DNA from: an uncultured Methanobrevibacter sp.
GTDB lineage: Archaea; Methanobacteriota; Methanobacteria; Methanobacteriales; Methanobacteriaceae
Direction of reading: 5' to 3'
Assembly: GCA_902764015.1 (NCBI GenBank)
Contig: CACWUH010000005.1
Location: 1 to 61,007 of the forward strand
Length of the DNA: 61,007 nt
Shown here one piece after another: positions 8,761-13,430 of the stretch; position 1 is the stretch's first letter; the number at the start of each line of letters is the position of its first letter. The notes below the pieces were generated by a model. It saw only the letters and a list, made by a program, of their open reading frames with translations. It did not search any database and was not told the DNA's origin. Position numbers and translations under genes: made by a program.

Positions 8761-11019
8761 CTAGTCAACATCCTTAAGTGCTTCAACCATGTCCAAATCC
8801 TTGATCTTGTCTGAAAACATAAGATTTACAACGATGGATATTGCAAATGTAATCAAAGCGGACAGCAGTATATTTCCCCAGGTCAACTTTGGAATATAAT
8901 AAAGAGAATCTCCCGCAGCATCCATCATCAGTGTCATGAAGTAAAAGCCAAGCGGAATTCCCAAAACAAATCCGATAGCCGTGAAGATAATGTTTTGCGT
9001 CAAAAGAAGCTTTCTCAACACATTCGTCTTGAAACCCAAAACCTTCAATGTTGCGATTTCCCGCTCCATTTCTATAAATGACAGGATTTCCAGATTATAC
9101 AATACCAGAATGGCCAGTGCAACTGCAACAACCGTCACGACATAAACCATCATCATCACCGATGTCGTTATCTGATCCCAGCTCTTTTCAAGCTTGTCGA
9201 TGCTTGAAACGGATTTGATGGAATCGTATTTCTCACCGAATTTTTCGGGAGTTATGATATGTGTCGGCGTGAAGTTCAAGCCCTGATCCTCTAGAGTGTC
9301 CGGAGACATTATCAGACCCTGCGAAACGGGTTCCGTATGGATTTGGCCTATTTTGGAGGTTACCCACTCATCGCTTCCGACAATGTGCCACCTGACCTTA
9401 TCGCCAACCGTCAGATTGAACCTTTCGGCAAGTTTAGTCGATATTGAAACGTCCCCCTCCTTAATTTCAAGGGGATTCCTGTTGCTGTCAGTGTAGGATA
9501 TCAAATCCGTATTGTTTGAAACCAGAAGCGTTACCGTGTCCTCCATGTCATGCGCCTTGATTTCAATGGACTGCTGCATGATGAAACTGCCGTCGGTATA
9601 GTTCAGGATATAATAGATTTCCATAGGATTCGCATTGCTTGAAAGCAGGAGTTTAGACTCAAAGTGTGATATGTCATCATATTCCCATGTCTTCAGCTCG
9701 CCCATGCAGTCATTCATTCCGAATGCCGCAATCAAAAGCGCCACACAGCCCATCACCCCCACTATTGCCATCAATGCCCTGAACTTGTTTCTTCTTGCAT
9801 CACGCCAGTTCCATCGAAGATTGAAACTCAAGCGACTCCAAAACCTTGACTTTTCAAGGAAGCTGTTCGAAGATGCATTAGGGGCCTTTGGCCTTAATGT
9901 GTTTGCAGGATTTTCCTTAGAAATCATCCTGCATGAGAGGTATGTGACAAAAACTGAAGATGCAACCATCAATACCGCAATGTAGATGAAACTCATGTCA
10001 AAACCGGGATACCATCTTGGCATGCTATATGTTGCCGCCATTGTGGGATAAAACATCCTTGGAATCACCACAGGCCCCGTAACCAATCCCAGAATCGCAC
10101 CGGCCAAAACCGGCCAGAAACCATATGAAATATAGTGCAGAATTATGGTCCTGTCCCTATATCCGACAGCCTTCAGAACACCGATTTGGGTTCGCTGATG
10201 CGTCACTATCCTTGTCATTGCCGTCAAAAGGGTCAAAAAAGTAATCAGAATAAACACTATTGGAAAGACATCACCCATCATCTTGTGCTGCGCCATCTCA
10301 TCGGAAAATTTGGAAACACTGATTTGGTCCTGCATTTTGGTGAATGACAAATAATCGGCAGAATCATCCAATTTCTTTTCGAAATCGCTATCCGAGCAAT
10401 TGTACTTGACAAGCAAAGTGTCGTAATCCAAATCTTCGGGATATGCCTTATGCGAAAGGTAAGCAAACCCAATCTGTGAAAAATCGGGAGTCAGTGAATT
10501 GGGGGAGGATTCGTAGATGTATTCGGGAGAATAACCCAGACCCTTGATTTCCTTTTTGATGGTTTTGTTGTCAAACTCAAAGGAAATCATGTCTCCAACC
10601 TTCAAATTACGCTCCTTTGCAAAACGGCAATCGAGCCATACCCCTGACTCATCAGATGCATTGAAGTCTTCACCTTCCGTCGAATAGAATTTCGATATCT
10701 CACCCTTTTCGACGAAATGCAGCTTAATGTCAGGCTTGTTTTCAAAATCCGCCTGGGATTGCACCACCCTTTGCCTGTCTGTTGCAAGGGAAAATCCGCT
10801 GATTTTATCGACAGATGCATCATCAAAAGTAGTGTTGTAAATCCAACCGTCGGCCATATTGGTTTGGCCATAATATGCATCCGAAGTCTGCACAAGCCCG
10901 TAATACTCGCCATATATCCCACAGTAAGCGAAAATACCTAAAAATGCCATGAGAAATATTGCAATAAACTGTGTCTTATTGATCTTTATATCCCTCAGCA
11001 TCTTTTTAGATAATGACAT
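8761..11019 (-). CDS. ABC transporter permease, FtsX/MacB-like (second permease)
   Basis: 752 residues with two copies of the FtsX-type architecture: an N-terminal membrane helix (near residues 16-36), a large extracytoplasmic domain, a three-helix bundle (near 250-370), a linker, then a repeat with helix, ectodomain (about 440-600) and three terminal helices. It is clearly paralogous to the permease at 13431-15701: both begin with a KKMLRDI...KTQF motif and an IFLMAFLG helix, and both share QLGVLKA/GFK-type motifs around the bundle. No ATPase gene adjoins it; it presumably uses the one at 15705-16409. Substrates of this family range from lipids and lipoproteins to peptides and cannot be decided here. 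It is separated from its paralogue by the tRNA array. Confidence 0.85.
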   Translation of the reverse strand: MSLSKKMLRDIKINKTQFIAIFLMAFLGIFAYCGIYGEYYGLVQTSDAYYGQTNMADGWIYNTTFDDASVDKISGFSLATDRQRVVQSQADFENKPDIKLHFVEKGEISKFYSTEGEDFNASDESGVWLDCRFAKERNLKVGDMISFEFDNKTIKKEIKGLGYSPEYIYESSPNSLTPDFSQIGFAYLSHKAYPEDLDYDTLLVKYNCSDSDFEKKLDDSADYLSFTKMQDQISVSKFSDEMAQHKMMGDVFPIVFILITFLTLLTAMTRIVTHQRTQIGVLKAVGYRDRTIILHYISYGFWPVLAGAILGLVTGPVVIPRMFYPTMAATYSMPRWYPGFDMSFIYIAVLMVASSVFVTYLSCRMISKENPANTLRPKAPNASSNSFLEKSRFWSRLSFNLRWNWRDARRNKFRALMAIVGVMGCVALLIAAFGMNDCMGELKTWEYDDISHFESKLLLSSNANPMEIYYILNYTDGSFIMQQSIEIKAHDMEDTVTLLVSNNTDLISYTDSNRNPLEIKEGDVSISTKLAERFNLTVGDKVRWHIVGSDEWVTSKIGQIHTEPVSQGLIMSPDTLEDQGLNFTPTHIITPEKFGEKYDSIKSVSSIDKLEKSWDQITTSVMMMVYVVTVVAVALAILVLYNLEILSFIEMEREIATLKVLGFKTNVLRKLLLTQNIIFTAIGFVLGIPLGFYFMTLMMDAAGDSLYYIPKLTWGNILLSALITFAISIVVNLMFSDKIKDLDMVEALKDVD

Positions 11020-11055
11020 GATATAATATATGAAAAAAATAAGATTTATAGTACA

Positions 11056-11135
11056 CGGTGACGGAATGACTGGACCCTTGACATCTCATGATGCGACCAG
11101 TTCTTGGGTGAGGCGCTGCCGATGTATACGGCGCC
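11056..11135 (-). pseudogene. Degenerate tRNA-Ser remnant
   Basis: The 3' half (GCATCATGAGATGTC, acceptor strand CGTCACC, G at position 73) matches the tRNA-Ser(GGA) at 11736-11820. The anticodon arm is shortened and not foldable, the T arm has lost its complementarity (AAGGG against CATTC) and the acceptor has two mismatches. It occupies the last slot of the second tRNA module, where a Ser gene is expected. Confidence 0.6.
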
Positions 11136-11143
11136 GCTGAAAA

Positions 11144-11227
11144 CGCCATGTGGAGGATTCGAACCTCCGACATCAAAGATGCTCTCGCTTTCGAGGCGAG
11201 CGCCTTATACCTCTCAGCCAACATGGC
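11144..11227 (-). tRNA. tRNA-Ser (anticodon CGA)
   Basis: An 84-nt class II tRNA. Acceptor GCCATGT pairs fully with ACATGGC, discriminator is G, the anticodon stem CTCGC/GCGAG encloses the loop CTCGAAA, there is a long variable arm, and the T arm GGAGG-TTCGAAT-CCTCC is intact. It is the C34 partner of the Ser(TGA) gene at 11829-11912, with which it shares nearly all other positions. Confidence 0.93.
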
Positions 11228-11233
11228 AATTAG

Positions 11234-11315
11234 TAGATGTGATGGGATTCGAACCCACGCAGCACTGAGCGGAAGGTCCTGAGCCTCCCTCCTTTGACCA
11301 CTCGGACACACATCT
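11234..11315 (-). tRNA. tRNA-Leu (anticodon CAG)
   Basis: An 82-nt class II tRNA. Acceptor AGATGTG/CACATCT is perfect, A is the discriminator, and the stem GGAGG/CCTTC holds the loop CTCAGGA. It decodes CUG. Its counterpart in the first module (11919-11997) has the same acceptor but a damaged anticodon arm. Confidence 0.92.
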
Positions 11316-11324
11316 AAATGAAAA

Positions 11325-11399
11325 TAGGTGCGATAGTATTTGAACAACGAAGACAAGCCACAGACAATGAGTCTGTGTTCGACCATCGAAGCACTCACT
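11325..11399 (-). pseudogene. Degenerate tRNA-Leu-like gene with a CAT anticodon loop
   Basis: The 3' strand CGCACCTA matches neighbouring Leu genes and the stem ACAGA/TCTGT encloses the loop CTCATTG, read as CAT. The 5' acceptor no longer pairs beyond two positions and the T arm is broken (GTTGT against CTAT). It sits in the slot equivalent to Leu(TAG) at 12006-12088. A functional tRNA is unlikely. Confidence 0.6.
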
Positions 11400-11411
11400 A
11401 TTCGAACCAAA

Positions 11412-11483
11412 AGCCATAAGACAGAATCGAACCATCATTTCCTGCTTACGAGGCAGGCGTACTAACCGTTGTACTATTATGGC
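11412..11483 (-). tRNA. tRNA-Thr (anticodon CGT)
   Basis: A 72-nt class I tRNA. Acceptor GCCATAA/TTATGGC, U discriminator (usual for archaeal Thr), stem CCTGC/GCAGG and loop CTCGTAA. It is the C34 partner of Thr(TGT) at 12097-12168. The T stem uses two G-U pairs. Confidence 0.92.
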
Positions 11484-11486
11484 AAG

Positions 11487-11572
11487 TAGGGGTGGTGGGA
11501 TTTGAACCCACGAAGCACTAAGCAACCGGTCTTGAGCCGGCATCCTTCGACCAGGCTCGGAATCACACCCCT
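11487..11572 (-). tRNA. tRNA-Leu (anticodon CAA)
   Basis: An 86-nt class II tRNA. Acceptor AGGGGTG/CACCCCT is perfect, discriminator A, stem GCCGG/CCGGT with loop CTCAAGA. This is the most canonical Leu(CAA) gene of the array and the C34 partner of Leu(TAA) at 12172-12257. Confidence 0.94.
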
Positions 11573-11596
11573 ATGACAAACATTAACGTGCCAACA

Positions 11597-11660
11597 GGTA
11601 CAGCGGGACTTGAACCCGCATATGAACAATCCGTAAACCCTCTGCTACGGATTTTTTACC
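11597..11660 (-). pseudogene. D-armless tRNA-like remnant
   Basis: The T arm GCGGG-TTCAAGT-CCCGC and a 3' acceptor strand ending TGTACC are intact. Upstream, a 7-bp stem (ATCCGTA/TACGGAT) with a 10-nt loop replaces the D and anticodon arms, and only GGTA is left of the 5' acceptor. It lies between the two tRNA modules and is probably a deletion product. A structured non-tRNA RNA is possible. Confidence 0.45.
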
Positions 11661-11686
11661 ATATTTGCACATTTCATTTTACTAAT
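11659..11686. repeat. Leader repeat of the second tRNA module
   Basis: About 23 of 28 positions match 12880-12907, both containing ACATTTCATTTT. Each copy lies just upstream (minus-strand sense) of a tRNA group, so it looks like a duplicated promoter or leader segment. Confidence 0.55.
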
Positions 11687-11735
11687 TCATATTTATAACT
11701 ACTCAAATATATAGTTATCCATTATTTAAATTAAG

Positions 11736-11820
11736 CGGTGACGGAGGGATTTGAACCCTCGACATCGGATGATGCAACCCGCTCTCCAGGCGGGCCCCTT
11801 ACCTGCTTGGATACGACACC
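11736..11820 (-). tRNA. tRNA-Ser (anticodon GGA)
   Basis: An 85-nt class II tRNA. Discriminator G, stem CCCGC/GCGGG with loop CTGGAGA, T arm GAGGG-TTCAAAT-CCCTC. The acceptor GGTGTCG/CGTCACC contains one T-T mismatch at 5:68. Confidence 0.9.
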
Positions 11821-11828
11821 GTTAAAAG

Positions 11829-11912
11829 CGCCGTGTGGAGGATTCGAACCTCCGGCATCAACGATGCTCTCGCTCTCAAGGCGAGCGCCTTAGACCTCTC
11901 AGCCAACACGGC
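11829..11912 (-). tRNA. tRNA-Ser (anticodon TGA)
   Basis: An 84-nt class II tRNA. Acceptor GCCGTGT/ACACGGC is perfect, discriminator G, stem CTCGC/GCGAG with loop CTTGAGA, T arm GGAGG/CCTCC. It has the same scaffold as Ser(CGA) at 11144-11227. Confidence 0.94.
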
Positions 11913-11918
11913 ACAAAG

Positions 11919-11997
11919 TAGATGTGATGGGATTCGAACCCATGAAGCACTAAGCAAGGGCCTACACCCCCTCCTTTGGCCACTCGGACACACATCT
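11919..11997 (-). tRNA. tRNA-Leu-like gene with a damaged or aberrant anticodon arm
   Basis: 79 nt. The acceptor AGATGTG/CACATCT, A73, the D region and the T arm match Leu(CAG) at 11234-11315, but the anticodon region is 3 nt shorter. The best fold (AGGGG/CCCTT) gives the loop GTGTAGG, which reads as GTA, a tyrosine anticodon on a leucine body. Alternative pairing gives UAG without U33. It is either a pseudogene or a misfolding tRNA. Confidence 0.5.
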
Positions 11998-12005
11998 AAA
12001 TGAAA

Positions 12006-12088
12006 TAGGTACGGTGGGATTCGAACCCACGAAGGACTAAACCAACAGATTCTAAGTCTGCCCTCTTTGCCAACTGGAGTACGCACCT
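12006..12088 (-). tRNA. tRNA-Leu (anticodon TAG)
   Basis: An 83-nt class II tRNA. Acceptor AGGTGCG/CGTACCT contains one G-U pair, discriminator A, stem GCAGA/TCTGT with loop CTTAGAA, T arm GTGGG-TTCGAAT-CCCAC. It decodes CUA and other CUN codons. Confidence 0.92.
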
Positions 12089-12096
12089 ATGCAAAA

Positions 12097-12168
12097 AGCC
12101 ATAGAACGGAATCGAACCATCATCTTCTGCTTACAAGGCAGATATACTAGCCATTGTACTACTATGGC
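12097..12168 (-). tRNA. tRNA-Thr (anticodon TGT)
   Basis: A 72-nt class I tRNA. Acceptor GCCATAG/CTATGGC, U discriminator, stem TCTGC/GCAGA with loop CTTGTAA. It occupies the second slot of the first module. Confidence 0.93.
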
Positions 12169-12171
12169 AAA

Positions 12172-12257
12172 TAGGGGAGGCGGGATTTGAACCCACGAGG
12201 CACTGAGCCCCCGGTCTTAAGCCGGGATCCTTCGACCAGACTCGGAATCACACCCCT
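12172..12257 (-). tRNA. tRNA-Leu (anticodon TAA)
   Basis: An 86-nt class II tRNA. Discriminator A, stem CCCGG/CCGGG with loop CTTAAGA. The acceptor AGGGGTG/CTCCCCT has one T-T mismatch at 6:67. It shares its scaffold with Leu(CAA) at 11487-11572 and opens the first module. Confidence 0.9.
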
Positions 12258-12275
12258 ATAATGATATTTACTCAA

Positions 12276-12358
12276 TAGGTGCGGTGGGATTCGAACCCAC
12301 GAAGGACTGACCTACGGATTCTTAGTCCGCTCCCGTGACCAGGCTTGGGTACGCACCT
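12276..12358 (-). tRNA. tRNA-Leu (anticodon AAG)
   Basis: An 83-nt class II tRNA. Acceptor AGGTGCG/CGCACCT is perfect, discriminator A, stem GCGGA/TCCGT, loop CTAAGAA, T arm GTGGG/CCCAC. All helices are intact, yet the anticodon reads AAG. A34 is very rare in archaea, which normally use GAG for CUU/CUC. The body closely resembles Leu(TAG) at 12006-12088, differing at position 34 and in the stems. Confidence 0.85.
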
Positions 12359-12370
12359 ATACACAATTTA

Positions 12371-12417
12371 AAGCCATAATGATTGATTCAATCAAACAAC
12401 ACCATACCACTACGGCG
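12371..12417 (-). pseudogene. tRNA-Thr remnant with internal deletion
   Basis: Its outer ends resemble the Thr genes (GCCGTAGTGGTA at the 5' side, TATGGCT at the 3' side), but the anticodon arm and T arm are gone, leaving about 47 nt. It lies between two Leu genes exactly where a Thr gene sits in the complete modules. Confidence 0.55.
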
Positions 12418-12419
12418 AA

Positions 12420-12502
12420 TGGGTGCGGCAGGATTCGAACCTACGAAGCACTAAGCGCCGGTTTTGAACCGACTCCCTTTGACCGCTCGGGAACACGCAC
12501 CC
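12420..12502 (-). tRNA. tRNA-Leu (anticodon CAA), second copy
   Basis: An 83-nt class II tRNA. Acceptor GGGTGCG/CGCACCC is perfect, discriminator A, stem GTCGG/CCGGC with loop TTCAAAA, T arm GTAGG-TTCGAAT-CCTGC. It duplicates the decoding capacity of the gene at 11487-11572 on a different body. Confidence 0.88.
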
Positions 12503-12516
12503 CTAATATCCTAAAA

Positions 12517-12628
12517 TAGGTGCGGCAGGATTCGAACCTGCGTAGGAACTTATCCGCCAGGCCCCAATCGGTTTTTGTTTAACCCCAACCTTTGGCCCGG
12601 CCCTCTTTAGCCACTCGAGAACGCACCT
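12517..12628 (-). tRNA. Intron-containing tRNA-Leu-like gene (CAA by position)
   Basis: 112 nt. Acceptor AGGTGCG/CGCACCT, A73, D stem CTC/GAG, anticodon stem GCCGG/CTGGC, variable arm GGA-TAAGT-TCC and T arm GCAGG-TTCGAAT-CCTGC are intact. About 29 extra nt (roughly 12562-12590) follow position 37. They fold as an archaeal bulge-helix-bulge: central helix CCAA:TTGG, 3-nt bulges AGG and GGC, inner helix TTGG/CCGA. After splicing the loop would be GCCAAAC, giving anticodon CAA but C instead of the near-universal U at 33. The family is Leu by A73 and the long variable arm. Function is uncertain. Confidence 0.65.
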
Positions 12629-12879
12629 ATGAGAAATAATCATCGATAACTAACGCAAATGGAAAAATATTAACTCAAACTAAAGATTGAATCTGCATGA
12701 ACTGAAAACAATTTGTTGAGCCAAAGATCAAATCAATGCACTTTGGAAATTGCAACCAGCAGATTTTCCATTATCGTACGGAGTCTAAAAACAGCATTCA
12801 TGACAACAAACTGGTCAGCAAGCTGCCATGTGCTAAAGACAAACAAAGAGAAGTCAGACCTAATGTAGAAGATCCTTTA

Positions 12880-12907
12880 ACCATTTTTACACATTTCATT
12901 TTCCTAA
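12880..12907. repeat. Leader repeat upstream of the tRNA array
   Basis: It matches 11659-11686 at about 23 of 28 positions, including a shared ACATTTCATTTT. This supports segmental duplication of promoter plus tRNA genes. Confidence 0.55.
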
Positions 12908-12978
12908 CCATTTTTATCACTACTTTTTAATTTAATATATTGTAAAAAATTGCTTTACGCAAACTTTCATGTTATCTA

Positions 12979-13083
12979 AATACTAATCTATTTCAGATAA
13001 TATATAAATCACGTAAAGCTTTTGCTTTACATAACCTTTCTTTTTACTTAAACATTAATCTCTTTCAGATACTATTTAAATCA
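12979..13083. repeat. Tandem promoter-like repeats (12979-13011, 13051-13083)
   Basis: Two 33-nt units, 28 of 33 identical, share TAATC-T-TTTCAGATA and end AAATCA. On the minus strand each offers an A/T core (TTTATATA or TTTAAATA) resembling an archaeal TATA box. They may give two start points for the tRNA array, or control the small gene at 13151-13372 from its downstream side. Confidence 0.45.
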
Positions 13084-13150
13084 ATGAAAGGAAAAGCTTT
13101 AATCAAGACTGAATATTTCTAAAAAAAAAGAATATGAGTTTTAGATGAAA

Positions 13151-13372
13151 TCAATAGGAGCCGATCAGCTCGCTGAAGAGTTGAACCGTTTCATCAACAC
13201 TCATCTCGGCACGTTCGCTTACCTCTTCAAGGTCAGCCTCCCACAGGGAAATCTTTCCCATCTGCGTCACCAGAAACTCGAATTTGGGGTTTGCACGGGC
13301 AAGGTCCGTCTTGAGCAGCGGATACTCGTTGAGCAAATCCATGTATTTTGACTTTGAAGTTACCTCGACCAT
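13151..13372 (-). CDS. Small DUF1858-type protein
   Basis: 73 residues, all helical in character. The pattern SKSKYMDLLNEYPLLKTDL then NPKFEFL matches the DUF1858 domain found alone or at the N-terminus of DUF438 and related redox or sensor proteins, where a YPxL...L...NPKF core is conserved. There is no cysteine, so it is not the CGxC-containing branch. It lies 58 bp after the permease stop at 13431 on the same strand and may be the last gene of that transcript. The function of stand-alone copies is unknown. Confidence 0.7.
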   Translation of the reverse strand: MVEVTSKSKYMDLLNEYPLLKTDLARANPKFEFLVTQMGKISLWEADLEEVSERAEMSVDETVQLFSELIGSY

Positions 13373-13430
13373 GATACTAATTTGGATTGGATGGCCTTAA
13401 AGGTTTTGCTCGGGAAGTGTGAATGATGAC

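Larger units (their letters stand above)
12629..13150. other. Long AT-rich leader and promoter region of the tRNA array
   Basis: About 520 bp without a convincing gene. It contains the second copy of the leader repeat (12880-12907) and two 33-nt repeats (12979-13011 and 13051-13083) with TATA-like cores on the minus strand. The stretch 12740-12870 is less AT-rich and could be an RNA or a decayed gene; I recognise nothing in it. Confidence 0.5.

Noticed and set aside
11006-12086. Long minus-strand open frames across the tRNA region
   Set aside because: They run straight through well-folded tRNA genes and owe their similarity to each other to repeated tRNA sequence.
12736-12930. A 64-residue plus-strand frame upstream of the tRNA array
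   Set aside because: It covers the duplicated leader repeat and lacks a plausible start site or coding character.
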